The position numbers were made by a program, and so were the translations under genes. Below are positions 29,687 to 38,413 of a DNA stretch of 64,000 bases, one piece after another (the stretch's first letter is position 1; every line of letters begins with the position of its first letter). Origin of the DNA: Acidobacteriota bacterium (GTDB lineage Bacteria > Acidobacteriota > Terriglobia > Bryobacterales > UBA6623); NCBI GenBank assembly GCA_016125275.1, contig WGMB01000003.1, positions 1,802,375 through 1,866,374 on the forward strand. Direction: 5' to 3'. The notes beneath the pieces were generated by a model that did no database searches, was not told the origin of the DNA, and worked only from the letters and a program-made list of their open reading frames with translations.

Positions 29687-31138
29687 TCAGCCGATGCCGA
29701 GCTTGCGGCAGATGCCGTCGACGCGTTGCTTGACGGCCGAATCCATCTCGATGACGTCGGGCCAGGGCCGCTGAAAGCCCTCCGACGGCCACTTGCGCGT
29801 GGCGTCGATGCCCATCTTCGAGCCGTAGTTCGGCAAGCGGCTGGAGTGGTCGAGCGAGTCGATCGGGCCGAAGGTGAACTGGATGTCGCGCTCGGGGTCG
29901 ATGTTGTTGAAGGCCTTCCAGGCGACCTCGGAGTAGTTGTGGACGTCCACGTCCTCGTCTACCACCACGATGCACTTGGTGAACATCGCCTGCCCCAGGC
30001 CCCAGATCGCGCTCATCACCTTGCGGGCGTGGCCGGGGTAGCTCTTGCGGATCGAAAGGATCATCAGGTTGTGGAAGATGCCCTCGGCCGGCATCGACAT
30101 GTCGCGGACTTCCGGAATCTGCAAACGCATCAGCGGCAGGAAGACGCGCTCGATGGTCTTGCCCATGAAGTAGTCCTCCATCGGCGGCGGCCCGACGATG
30201 GTGGTGGCGTACATCGGCTTGTGCCGCTGCGTCACGGTGGTGACGTGGAAGACCGGGTACTCGTCCGACAGCGAGTAGTAGCCGGTGTGGTCTCCAAAGG
30301 GGCCTTCGGTGCGGGTCTCGCCGAGGGTCACGTAGCCTTCGAGCACGATCTCGGCGTTGGCGGGAACTTCCAGGTCCACCGACTTGCACTTGACCATCTC
30401 GACCGGGTCGCGGCGCAGGAAGCCGGCGAACATCATCTCGTCGATATCGGGCGGCAGCGGCAAGATGGCGGCCAGCATGACGGTCGGGTCGGCGCCGATG
30501 GCCACGGCGACCTCCATGCGGGTCTGCTTGCCCTCGGCCAGCAGACGGCGATAGTGCTCGGCCCCTTGCTTGTGCGTTTGCCAGTGCATGCCCGTGGTGC
30601 GCTCGTCGAAGATCTGCATGCGGTACATGCCGCAGTTGCGCTTGCCGGTTTCGGGGTTGCGGGAGAACACCAGCGGCAGGGTGATGAAGCGACCGGCGTC
30701 TTGCGGCCAGCATTGCAGCACGGGGTAGTCGAACAGGGAGAAGTTGTCAGTCTTGACGACTTCCTGACAGGGGCCGGAGCGGACTTCCTTGGGCATGAAG
30801 TTGCCGACTTCGGCGAGCTTGGGCAGCATCTTGAGCTTGCTGACCAGCCCCTGGGGCGTCTTCATCTGGAGGTATTCGGAGATGCGGCCGGCGACGGTGT
30901 CCAAGGAATCGACCTCGAGCGCGAGCTGCATGCGCTCCATCGAGGCCATCGAATTGATGACGACGGGGATGTCGTAGCCCTTGGGCCGCTCGAACAGCAG
31001 CGCCGGACCGCCGGACTTGACCGAGCGGTCGGCGATCTCGGTGATCTCGAGGATCGGGTCGACTTCGTCCCGGACTCTCTTGAGCTCGCCCCGCTTCTCG
31101 AGGGCGGCGACGAACTCCCGCAGGTCGCGATAAGCCAT
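29687..31138 (-). CDS. UbiD-family decarboxylase
   Basis: The protein has 483 residues, the usual UbiD length. UbiD enzymes use prenylated FMN to (de)carboxylate aromatic or unsaturated acids. Typical segments are the N-terminal YRDLREFVAALEKRGELKR, GMYRMQ with R173, and the active-site run EGPFGDHTGYY holding E278 and D283. The segment HKQGAEHYRR and the final PVAKRxx-like core place it in the menaquinone/ubiquinone-type group. No ubiX or other quinone gene is adjacent, so the substrate is open. It follows the YwiC-like gene by 6 bases. Confidence 0.9.
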   Translation of the reverse strand: MAYRDLREFVAALEKRGELKRVRDEVDPILEITEIADRSVKSGGPALLFERPKGYDIPVVINSMASMERMQLALEVDSLDTVAGRISEYLQMKTPQGLVSKLKMLPKLAEVGNFMPKEVRSGPCQEVVKTDNFSLFDYPVLQCWPQDAGRFITLPLVFSRNPETGKRNCGMYRMQIFDERTTGMHWQTHKQGAEHYRRLLAEGKQTRMEVAVAIGADPTVMLAAILPLPPDIDEMMFAGFLRRDPVEMVKCKSVDLEVPANAEIVLEGYVTLGETRTEGPFGDHTGYYSLSDEYPVFHVTTVTQRHKPMYATTIVGPPPMEDYFMGKTIERVFLPLMRLQIPEVRDMSMPAEGIFHNLMILSIRKSYPGHARKVMSAIWGLGQAMFTKCIVVVDEDVDVHNYSEVAWKAFNNIDPERDIQFTFGPIDSLDHSSRLPNYGSKMGIDATRKWPSEGFQRPWPDVIEMDSAVKQRVDGICRKLGIG

Positions 31139-31144
31139 AAATTC

Positions 31145-31975
31145 CTATTGTGGAACAGGGCCTCCGCTTGTGGACCAAAGGCCGACCACAGCGGAGGCGC
31201 TTTGCAAGGCGCTGAGGGAAAGCTCCCGCAGCCCCACCCGGCGGAGCGGCTGGGCCAGCAGGCGCGAGTCGTCGAGCCGCAGCAGGTCCGCCGCATGAGC
31301 GACGGCCGGAAGCGCCAACCCGGCGGCCAGCCAGCCGCCCAAACCAATGGCGGCGACCGCCTGCACGGGCTGCCAGGCCCAGGCCAAGCGCCGCTCCACA
31401 CGCTCGGGCTGTGCGCTCTTGCGGCCTCGCAGGGTCTCGAGCCGAGCGTGCACGGTCAACACGCCGCCCGTGCTGTGGACCGTGTGGGCCAGGATGAGCA
31501 GCCAGACCGTCGCGGCGAAGGGTTCGCGGCCCGAGGCCAGCCACGGCAACAGCGCCGCCGCGCTCAGGCCGGCAGCGCCGAGCAGTTGGACTGCCGGCGA
31601 GCGCTGCTTACCTCGCACGGCCGCGTAGGTCGCCACCCCGCCCAGGACCAGTCCGCCGAGTAAGAGCCCGGCCAGCCAAGCGACAGGAACGACCGACGCC
31701 AGGGCCAGGCCGCTGAGCAACAGAACGAAGGCGGCGAGCGGCAGGGTGCGGCGCGCCGCGTCGGCTTCCGGGCGAGGCTGTCGCCAGACCCAGCGCTGTC
31801 GGGCCAGGATCACCAAGGCTTCGCGCGCCACGAAGGCCGCCAAGGCCGCCCCGAACGCGGCCGCATGCAATGGCGTCGCCGTCCGAGTCAGCAGCGCGGA
31901 GGCGGCCATCGGGAACAGCAGCATCCCCCAGGCGCCGTGCTCCCGCGGAATCGCGTAGCGGGTCGTTGCGCTCAC
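31145..31975 (-). CDS. YwiC-like polytopic membrane protein
   Basis: The protein has 276 residues with about eight hydrophobic helices. It begins IPREHGAWGMLLFPMA, the family hallmark of YwiC-like proteins, and keeps the later HTVHSTGGVLTVHARL segment. The start is a GTG at 31975 that overlaps the DUF885 stop as GTGA. Its place between DUF885 and ubiD, all tightly spaced, suggests a shared transcript. YwiC-like proteins have no firm function. A membrane role linked to prenyl or quinone chemistry is possible because of the UbiD neighbour, but this is a guess. Confidence 0.82.
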   Translation of the reverse strand: MSATTRYAIPREHGAWGMLLFPMAASALLTRTATPLHAAAFGAALAAFVAREALVILARQRWVWRQPRPEADAARRTLPLAAFVLLLSGLALASVVPVAWLAGLLLGGLVLGGVATYAAVRGKQRSPAVQLLGAAGLSAAALLPWLASGREPFAATVWLLILAHTVHSTGGVLTVHARLETLRGRKSAQPERVERRLAWAWQPVQAVAAIGLGGWLAAGLALPAVAHAADLLRLDDSRLLAQPLRRVGLRELSLSALQSASAVVGLWSTSGGPVPQ

Positions 31976-33702
31976 AGGCCCATCAAGCGTTTGACGAACT
32001 TCGCCGGCGGCGAGCCGTAGGAGAGCAACTGGTCGTGGAAGGCCTGCATGTCCTGAATCGGGCCGTACTTGGCCTCCCACGCCGAGCGGATCTCGTTCAC
32101 TTCCGTGGCCCCGACAAAATAGGTCGACAGTTGCGCCGAGGTCAGACAGGCCCGGCGCCATTTGCCGGCGGCTTCGCCGTCTTCTTGGAAGCCCTCGTCC
32201 AGCATCAGCCGCATGGCTTCCTCCTCGGTCATCGAGCCGGCGTGGATCTTCTGATCGAGGATCGAGTTCAGGATGGCCCGGGTGAGCATTTTGAGCTGCT
32301 GCATCTTCACTTCCGGTCCGCCGTAGCCGTGCTCCACCATCAACTGCTCGGCGTAGACGGCGTAGCCTTCGACGAAGGAGCCTGAGTAGAAGATGGCCCG
32401 TAGCCTGGTGGAGCCCTGGTAGCGGTTCGAGTGCGCCAGTTGCAGGTAGTGGCCCGGCATCGCCTCGTGGACGGTGAGGTCCTCGAGCATGTAGTCGTTG
32501 TACTCCTTGTAGAATGACTCGGCCCGCTCGGCGCTCCAGTCCTTGGGTGTGGGCGAGATGGCGTAGAACGTCTTGCCGTTCTTCTCGAGCGGCCCGGGGG
32601 AGTCGCAGTAGGCGGTCGAAACGCCGCGCTGAAACTCCGGCATGACGATGATTTCGACGGGTTCGTCGGGCAGGCTCACCAGGCGCTTCTCGGCGACGAA
32701 GGCCGTGGCCGTCGCCAGGGTCTGCTTGGCGTCGTCGACGATGGTGTCGTTGGTGGGCCGATCCTGGGCGAGGCGGTCGAGCACGGCCTTGATGACCTTC
32801 TTGCGGTCGTCGGTCGGTCGGCCGGGGAAGTACTCCTCGTGCAGCGGAACGGCCGTTTCATACAGCGCCGTTTGCGTCTCGGCCAGGCGCTTCTCGGCCT
32901 GGGACAGGATCTCCTCCATCGAGAGGTCCGAGTGCAACGCGAAAGCCAGCTTGCGCCGGAACTTCCGCTCGCCCAGCCGAAAGTCGCCGTTCGAGCGCGG
33001 CAACAGGTCCTGTTCGAGCCAGCGGCCGTACTCCTCCAGAGCCGCCACGGCGGCTTCGCGGGCCGGCTGCAACTGGTCCTTCATCCCCGGGGCCTGTTCG
33101 AGAAAGGCGTCGAGCTCATCCTGGATCAGGACGATGGTCCCTGGATTCTGCAGGATGGCGGTCTCGGTGTGGACGCGCGGAGGGTTCTGCAAATTGGCCT
33201 TGGCGGCCTCGAGCGCTGCGGGAATGGCCTGCAGCCGGCCGCCGAGGCTGCGTAGGCGTTCGTCGAGCGGCGCGAAGTCGCGCGCCAGCAGGCCGTAGAT
33301 GGCGCCGCCGACGTTGTAGACCAGCGGATTCCACTCCTGCTCGCGAATCTCCTCGCCCTCGAAGATGGCCGACTCGATCTGGTTGCGCAGGATCTCGTAG
33401 TCGACCGCGTCGGCGGCGTCGAGGCGAGCGGGGTCGATGGCCTGGAGCTGGGTCAGCCAGCGCTTCTCAGCTTCGAGCGAGCGCTGGAAGCTCTCGGCCG
33501 AGTAGTCGTTGAGGCGATCGTCGTAGCGGTGGTCGCCGAGGTAGGTAGCGAACTCGGGGCTGCGCTCGAGCAGATCCTGCAGGTAGCCGTCGGCCAGCTC
33601 GACGAGCTCGTCGCCGGCGGACGACTCGGGCTCGGACCCTGCGCCGCACGCGGTCAGCAGCAAGACCGTTCCCAGCAAAAGGATTGTCCACGAAGCCTGC
33701 AT
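31972..33702 (-). CDS. DUF885 lipoprotein, probable zinc metallopeptidase
   Basis: The protein has 576 residues. It has a lipoprotein signal with lipobox LLTAC (Cys19). DUF885 members have a gluzincin-like helical fold; the zinc motif here is HEAMPGH (412-418), the family's HExxPGH form, and the segment GYAVYAEQLMVEHGY provides the downstream Glu. It should be an envelope-anchored peptidase. The gene is first in a unit with YwiC-like and ubiD genes and divergent from the ECF sigma gene. Substrate unknown. Confidence 0.9.
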   Translation of the reverse strand: MQASWTILLLGTVLLLTACGAGSEPESSAGDELVELADGYLQDLLERSPEFATYLGDHRYDDRLNDYSAESFQRSLEAEKRWLTQLQAIDPARLDAADAVDYEILRNQIESAIFEGEEIREQEWNPLVYNVGGAIYGLLARDFAPLDERLRSLGGRLQAIPAALEAAKANLQNPPRVHTETAILQNPGTIVLIQDELDAFLEQAPGMKDQLQPAREAAVAALEEYGRWLEQDLLPRSNGDFRLGERKFRRKLAFALHSDLSMEEILSQAEKRLAETQTALYETAVPLHEEYFPGRPTDDRKKVIKAVLDRLAQDRPTNDTIVDDAKQTLATATAFVAEKRLVSLPDEPVEIIVMPEFQRGVSTAYCDSPGPLEKNGKTFYAISPTPKDWSAERAESFYKEYNDYMLEDLTVHEAMPGHYLQLAHSNRYQGSTRLRAIFYSGSFVEGYAVYAEQLMVEHGYGGPEVKMQQLKMLTRAILNSILDQKIHAGSMTEEEAMRLMLDEGFQEDGEAAGKWRRACLTSAQLSTYFVGATEVNEIRSAWEAKYGPIQDMQAFHDQLLSYGSPPAKFVKRLMGL

Positions 33703-33774
33703 GCGCCCCAGAATATCGCAGCGGCGGCAAAGGGTTTGCTTCGGCGGAGGCGCCGGTCCGACAATGAAGACCGG

Positions 33775-34407
33775 ATGGCGGAAGCGGAACTAGCAGTTGC
33801 GCAGCAAGTCGACGACGAAGCGGAGCTGGTCGAGCGGACCAGAGCCGGCGATCGCGACGCATTCAATCGCCTGGTCGAGCGGAACGCCCAGAAGGTGTTC
33901 CGCATGGCGCGCCACATGACGCGCAACGACCAGGACGCCGAAGACGTGCTGCAGGAGGCCTTCTTGAAGGCCTACCGGCGGCTGGACCAATTCCAGGGCG
34001 ACGCCAAGTTTTCCACTTGGCTGACCCGCATCGCCGTCAACGAAGCGTTGATGCGCCTGCGCAAGCGGCGCAATGACAAGACGGTCTCGCTCGATGAAGA
34101 GCTGACGCTGGGCGACTCGCCGATGCAGCGGGATGTGGCCGACGATGGCGATGACCCGGAAGAGAGCTACGAGCGCGCCGAGATGCGCGAGATTCTCGAA
34201 GACGCCATCGATGCGCTCGCCGAAGGCTACCGCACCGTCTTCGTGCTACGGGACGTGGAGGGTTTCTCCACTGAAGAAACCGCCGAGATGCTCGACCTGT
34301 CGATCTCGGCCGTGAAATCCAGACTGTTGCGCGCTCGACTGCAGTTGCGCGACAAGCTTCGCCGCAGGTTGAAGGGGCATGGGCGTGAAAAAGAAAATCA
34401 CGTGTAA
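33775..34407 (+). CDS. ECF RNA polymerase sigma factor (RpoE-like)
   Basis: The protein has 210 residues from the ATG at 33775. Region 2 is seen in DRDAFNRLVERNAQKVFRMA, DAEDVLQEAFLKAYRRLDQF and KFSTWLTRIAVNEALM. Region 4 covers 150-200 (LAEGYRTVFVLRDVEGFS, EETAEMLDLSISAVKSRLLR). It directs polymerase to a small regulon, probably envelope stress. The 3' end overlaps the anti-sigma gene by 29 bases, so the two should be made together. The in-frame codons upstream of 33775 are not needed. Confidence 0.95.
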   Translation: MAEAELAVAQQVDDEAELVERTRAGDRDAFNRLVERNAQKVFRMARHMTRNDQDAEDVLQEAFLKAYRRLDQFQGDAKFSTWLTRIAVNEALMRLRKRRNDKTVSLDEELTLGDSPMQRDVADDGDDPEESYERAEMREILEDAIDALAEGYRTVFVLRDVEGFSTEETAEMLDLSISAVKSRLLRARLQLRDKLRRRLKGHGREKENHV

Positions 34408-34636
34408 GTCGTTCCTGGACGACATGTCGAACTACATCGACGGCGACATCCCGCAGGAGCTGCGGGCGTCGCTGGAAGCTCATCTCGCCAAGTGCCCGGA
34501 GTGCTGGGTGCTGTTCGACGAGACCAAGCAGACGGTGGAGATCTTCCAGAGCTACAACTGCCATCCGCTGCCGGTCGACGTGAAGGACCGGCTGCTGGGC
34601 GCGCTGCAGAACCAGTGGGGCGAGCCAAAAAAATAG
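34379..34636 (+). CDS. Zinc-binding anti-sigma factor
   Basis: The protein has 85 residues and is soluble. It carries the ZAS motif C9-X25-H35-X3-C39-X2-C42 (HLAKCPEC), as in RsrA-type anti-sigma factors that hold zinc and can lose it on thiol oxidation. There is no transmembrane helix, so a cytosolic sensor is likely. It lies in the +2 frame over the last 29 bases of the sigma gene. Redox sensing is inferred from the family and not shown. Confidence 0.92.
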   Translation: MGVKKKITCKSFLDDMSNYIDGDIPQELRASLEAHLAKCPECWVLFDETKQTVEIFQSYNCHPLPVDVKDRLLGALQNQWGEPKK

Positions 34637-34690
34637 CGCATTCCGGCAAGTTGTGTAACTTCGTGAGAAACCGGATTCGCCGCAAGCGAG

Positions 34691-34764
34691 TCTAATCGCA
34701 CAGGGGAGGCGGGTCGAGTCAGGCCCGTGGCGGTTAGATTGGCGTCCTCGCCTGTCTCCACGGG
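34691..34764 (+). promoter_or_regulatory. Structured leader upstream of the Crp/Fnr regulator
   Basis: The 172-base gap between the anti-sigma and Crp/Fnr genes has inverted repeats. CCCGTGG (34724-34730) pairs with CCACGGG (34758-34764) and encloses a small GGCG-TCCT-CGCC hairpin (34741-34752). TCTAATCGC (34691-34699) can instead pair with GCGGTTAGA (34729-34737). The two helices share 34729-34730 and compete. No known riboswitch consensus was recognised. Confidence 0.4.
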
Positions 34765-34808
34765 GGAGATAGTGTGGGGCGCGCAGGAGTTCAAGGAGTC
34801 TCGCGAAT

Positions 34809-35486
34809 ATGGCGACGGCGTTCACACAACCAATCCCCACGACAGCCCTTTGGGAAGATCCACTCGCACTACTGCCCCGACGCAAACCCCAATCGTTTGA
34901 AAAAGATCAGTCGATCTTCGCTCCGGAGGACCCGGCGGACAGCCTGTTTCTCGTCGTGAACGGGGCGATCAAGATCAGCCGCTTCTCCGACAACGGCCGG
35001 GAAACCGTGCTGGATGTGGAGTGCTGCGAATCCTTCTTCGGCATCACCAGCCTGCTGGGCGAGGCCGAGCGAGGAGAGATGGCCACGGCCCTGGAACCGA
35101 GCCAGGTGATGGAGTGGAGCATCATGGAGCTCCGCGACCTGATGGCCCGCACCCCGGACCTCGGGCCGGCGCTGATGCGGATGGTCGCGCGCAAGCTCAA
35201 TGAGGCCGACGAGCGGATCGAGAGCTTCGCGGTGGACCACATTCCGCGGCGCCTGCTCAAGGCTTTGCTGCGCCTGGGCGAGCGCTTCGGCGAGACCCAG
35301 TCCGACTCCGAGGTGCACCTAATGCCGCTGACGCACGAGCTGTTGGCCAAGCATGTGGGTACGTCGCGCGAGATCGTGACGCAGCACATGAGCCAGCTCC
35401 GCCGCCGCGGCGTGATCGACTACTCGCGTTCCGGGCTCGACTTCAACCCACAGAGGTTGCGGCGCGAGCTGCTGCAAACCAAGTAG
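34809..35486 (+). CDS. Crp/Fnr-family transcriptional regulator
   Basis: The protein has 225 residues. An N-terminal cyclic-nucleotide-binding-like beta roll (25-130: LFLVVNGAIKISRFSDNGRE, CCESFFGITSLLGEAERGE) is followed by the long dimer helix and a C-terminal helix-turn-helix (THELLAKHVGTSREIVTQHM, then LRRRGVIDY). It lacks the N-terminal cysteine cluster of oxygen-sensing FNR. The arginine and serine that grip cAMP are not obviously kept, so the ligand is open. The AAGGAG ribosome site at 34793-34798 supports the start. It follows the sigma/anti-sigma pair on the same strand. Confidence 0.93.
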   Translation: MATAFTQPIPTTALWEDPLALLPRRKPQSFEKDQSIFAPEDPADSLFLVVNGAIKISRFSDNGRETVLDVECCESFFGITSLLGEAERGEMATALEPSQVMEWSIMELRDLMARTPDLGPALMRMVARKLNEADERIESFAVDHIPRRLLKALLRLGERFGETQSDSEVHLMPLTHELLAKHVGTSREIVTQHMSQLRRRGVIDYSRSGLDFNPQRLRRELLQTK

Positions 35487-35497
35487 ACGGATCCGCG

Positions 35498-36421
35498 CTA
35501 GCAACAAGGGCGCTTGTTGTCGCCGCTGTCTCCCGTGCAGATGGCATGGGAGGCTGCGCACTCGGCGCTCTCGAACTGCACGGTGGCATGCTGAATGCGG
35601 AACTTCTCGTCGAGAACGTGATGGATGCGCCCCAGAATGACCCGGCTCTCGGAAGGCGGCATGTCTCCGATGACGGCGTGGCAACTGAGGGCGTGCGAGT
35701 TCGACGAAAGGCTCCAAATATGAAGGTCGTGGACGTCAGAGACTCCGTCGATCGACCGTAGCGCAGCCTGGACGCTCCCCCACTCCAGGCCGCGCGGCGA
35801 GCCTTCGAGCAGAATATTGAGCGACTCGCCGATGACGCCCCAGGCGCTCCACAGGATGAGTGCGCCGATCAGGGCCGACAGCGCCGGGTCGATCCACAGC
35901 GCCGGGGTGTAGCTCATCACGATGGCGCCGATGATGATGCCCACCGACGAGAGGGCGTCGCCGAGCATGTGCAGAAAGGCGCCGCGGATGTTCAAGTCAT
36001 TCTTGGAGTCGGCGTGCAGCGCCCGCATGACGATCACGTTCACCGCCAGACCGGCCGCCGCCACTACGATCATCACCATCTCCTCGACCGGCGTCGGGTT
36101 CAGGAGGCGCTGATAGCTCTCCCAGAAGATGTAGAGCGACAAGACCACCAGGACGAGGGCGTTGACGAAGGCCGCCAGCACGCCCGCCCTGTGGTAGCCG
36201 TAGGTCTTGGTCTTGTTGGGAGGCCGTTGCTGCCAGCGATAGGCGAACCAGGCCAGCAGCAGCGAGAGCGTATCGGTGAAGTTGTGTCCGGCGTCGGAGA
36301 GCAGCGCCAGCGAGTCCGCCTGGACGCCGGCGAGGAGCTCGACGACGATGAAGGCCGCAGTCAACCACAGCGAGAACTGGAGGTTTCGCCCCGTCGACGG
36401 GCTGTGGCTATGGGTATGCAC
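35498..36421 (-). CDS. Cation diffusion facilitator, probable Zn2+/Cd2+/Co2+ exporter
   Basis: The protein has 307 residues with six hydrophobic helices. A His-rich start (MHTHSHSPS) precedes helix II motif SDAGHNFTD (H46, D50) and helix V motif HMLGDALSS, the two HxxxD metal sites of the zinc-type CDF family. The cytosolic C-terminal domain (HDLHIWSLSSNSHALSCH) is of the metal-binding kind, and the tail is Cys/His-rich (CAASHAIC ending PCC), which may add a sensor site. It exports divalent metal with proton exchange. It is convergent with the Crp/Fnr gene, 11 bases away. Confidence 0.94.
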   Translation of the reverse strand: MHTHSHSPSTGRNLQFSLWLTAAFIVVELLAGVQADSLALLSDAGHNFTDTLSLLLAWFAYRWQQRPPNKTKTYGYHRAGVLAAFVNALVLVVLSLYIFWESYQRLLNPTPVEEMVMIVVAAAGLAVNVIVMRALHADSKNDLNIRGAFLHMLGDALSSVGIIIGAIVMSYTPALWIDPALSALIGALILWSAWGVIGESLNILLEGSPRGLEWGSVQAALRSIDGVSDVHDLHIWSLSSNSHALSCHAVIGDMPPSESRVILGRIHHVLDEKFRIQHATVQFESAECAASHAICTGDSGDNKRPCC

Positions 36422-36477
36422 GGCTGAGCTGCTCCCTCATCGGCTGCCCTCAATCTAGGAGACTCCCCCGGAGAGGG

Positions 36478-37893
36478 TCAACCGGCTCGACGGGGCCGCC
36501 GCTTGGAGGCCTTGGCCGATTGGGCGTCCGAACGCCGCGCGGGACCGCCGGCGGGAACCGGGACAGGCTCCGCGGGATCGACAGGCGGCGAGGGCGGAGA
36601 AGCCGCCGCGAACCAGAGTCCCCAGGCCAGCGCCGCCGTCAGCAGGGCCAGGGGCGCCATTTGCGACAGGAGCCGGTCGGCGGAGGTCTCCAGCCACCAC
36701 TGGATCTCGTTGCGTCCGGTGGCATAGGCCAGCAAGGCGCCCAGAAACTGCGCGCCGGCCAACGCCGGAGCCGCCCAGAACCACCACGGCGCCCGCAGGC
36801 TCGCGCCGGCGGCCGCGCCGGCCAGCAGCAGCGGAAACGTCAACTGAAAGCCCGACACGCTGAAGGCTCGGCGCAACAGCGAGCGCAACGCCACGGCGAA
36901 CAGGTCGCCATGAAAGTCGAGCAGCAGCGAAAAGCCGGCGGCCTCCACGCCGTGCGAAGAGCGCACGGCCGACCAGGCGCCCAACAGCACGACCGGCGGC
37001 GCCAGCAGCCAGGCCCACTCGGCCGCGGGCCGCTTGCCGCGCAGCAGGCCGACGGCGGCCAGCGCGACGAACGCCAGCAGGAAGAGCTGGCCCTCGTTCT
37101 TGGTCCAAGCTGCGGCGGTGGCCGCCAAGGAGGCCGCGATCCAGTCCCAGCGGGCGCCGTCGCGCAACGCCAGGATCAAGAAGCCGGCGGCCAGCGCGAA
37201 GTAGGCCGACAGCGCGGTGTCGGCGTAGCCGGCCAGCTCGAAGGCCACCCGCTGCACCACCGGAACCAGCGCCAGCAGGGCCGTCACGATCCCGGCCGTC
37301 AAGGGATTGGCCGCGCGCCGCGCCACGTAATGGAAAGAGCCCAGCAGCGCGAGGTAAAAGCAAGGGCTCAGCAGCTTGGCCGACTGGTCGGCGGCTTCGC
37401 CGGCGAGCCCATAGAGAAAGGTGGCGTAGAGGGGCGTCAGCAGCGGATAGCCCGGCTGCCCCACGAACTCCCGGGTGCGGTCGAGGTAGCCGCTCAGCGA
37501 GCCGTCGAGATAGAACGCCTTGGCCTTGAACAGCCAGATGGCCCAGGCGTCCCAGCTCTGGCTGGTCAGCGGCATGGCCCGCTCATAGGGCGCCCACACG
37601 GCCAGGGCCAGAGCCGCCGCGCCGACCGCCGCCGCTTGGGCCGGGTGAAAGCCCAGGCGTAGCGCCGGGCGCTCGCGCGTGAGCTTCCAGGCGGCCAGCG
37701 CCAGCAGGGGCGCCAACGCGAGCCAGGCATTGAGAGGGAGCCTCGCCGCGCCGGCGAAGAACAGTTCCACGGAAAGCGCGAACGCCCCCAGGCAAAAGCC
37801 CATGGAGAGGCCCTCGGCGGGGCCCGCCTCGAGCTTTCGGGGCAGCAGCAGCCATCCCAGCAGGGCGGTCAGGATCAGTCCGGCGTGCACCAT
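36478..37893 (-). CDS. Polytopic membrane protein, glycosyltransferase (PMT/ArnT)-like
   Basis: The protein has 471 residues with about eleven helices. An early periplasmic loop has SQSWDAWAIWLFKAKAFYLD and GQPGYPLLTPLYATFLY, similar to the acidic first loop of GT-C glycosyltransferases that use lipid-linked sugar. A Pro/Ala/Arg-rich cytosolic tail ends the protein (PAGGPARRSDAQSAKASKRR). Start at 37893 shares one base with the stop of the upstream gene (TGATG). The same frame stays open to 38295 but that part is antisense-frame noise over the neighbour. Sugar and acceptor unknown. Confidence 0.75.
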   Translation of the reverse strand: MVHAGLILTALLGWLLLPRKLEAGPAEGLSMGFCLGAFALSVELFFAGAARLPLNAWLALAPLLALAAWKLTRERPALRLGFHPAQAAAVGAAALALAVWAPYERAMPLTSQSWDAWAIWLFKAKAFYLDGSLSGYLDRTREFVGQPGYPLLTPLYATFLYGLAGEAADQSAKLLSPCFYLALLGSFHYVARRAANPLTAGIVTALLALVPVVQRVAFELAGYADTALSAYFALAAGFLILALRDGARWDWIAASLAATAAAWTKNEGQLFLLAFVALAAVGLLRGKRPAAEWAWLLAPPVVLLGAWSAVRSSHGVEAAGFSLLLDFHGDLFAVALRSLLRRAFSVSGFQLTFPLLLAGAAAGASLRAPWWFWAAPALAGAQFLGALLAYATGRNEIQWWLETSADRLLSQMAPLALLTAALAWGLWFAAASPPSPPVDPAEPVPVPAGGPARRSDAQSAKASKRRPRRAG

Positions 37894-38378
37894 CACCGCA
37901 GCTTGAAGACGGACACCACCGAATCGCCGCCCAACCGCTCGGCGCCTTCCGTGCGGGCGGCCAGGACGGCTTCGTCCCAATTTTCGGCAAAGGGCTCGGC
38001 GGCCAGGTTCTGGGGCGTGTCCCGAAAGACCGCCAAGTAGCCGCAGCCATCCGCCGGAGCCGACACGTCGGCCGTCACGGAGACCTTGCGGGGATAGAGA
38101 AGGTAGTCGAAGCGCGCGTTGTAGTAGTCGACGGCGGCGGGCCCGGCGTAGGCCAGCGTCTGGACGCAAGCGTCGGGGGGAACCTTCTCGGCGATGGCGT
38201 GCGCCACCGCAAACGCGGGGTTGTCGAGCAGCGCGGCGCGCTCGGCGAGGCTCTTGCTGTCCAAGGCGGCGAGCATCCGGCTCTGCCGCTCCCACTGGGT
38301 GCTGAGCGCCGGCGCGGCCAGGGCGGCCGACAGCGCCAGCACGCCGTAGAGAGCCAGGGCCGGAGTCGCTCGCGTCAA
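37893..38378 (-). CDS. Small membrane-anchored hypothetical protein
   Basis: The protein has 161 residues, initiated at a TTG (38378). The N-terminus is one hydrophobic helix (ALALYGVLALSAALAAPAL) and the remainder is a soluble domain (VPPDACVQTLAYAGPAAVDYYNARF, DTPQNLAAEPF). The soluble part resembles the short periplasmic domains found at the C-terminus of some GT-C proteins. The one-base TGATG overlap with the next gene implies translational coupling and a shared function. No domain was recognised. Confidence 0.65.
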   Translation of the reverse strand: MTRATPALALYGVLALSAALAAPALSTQWERQSRMLAALDSKSLAERAALLDNPAFAVAHAIAEKVPPDACVQTLAYAGPAAVDYYNARFDYLLYPRKVSVTADVSAPADGCGYLAVFRDTPQNLAAEPFAENWDEAVLAARTEGAERLGGDSVVSVFKLR

Positions 38379-38413
38379 CTCAGGATGGTATCACGCGCCT
38401 TTGGGCCCCAGGC

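Noticed and set aside
34637..34690. A possible Crp/FNR half-site pair near GTTGTGTAAC and CGTGAGAAAC
   Set aside because: The two halves do not form the symmetric TGTGA or TTGAT consensus, so autoregulation is not supported by the sequence.
35500..35520. A small hairpin around AACAAG and CTTGTT near the CDF stop as a terminator
   Set aside because: It lies within coding sequence and has no T tract on either side.
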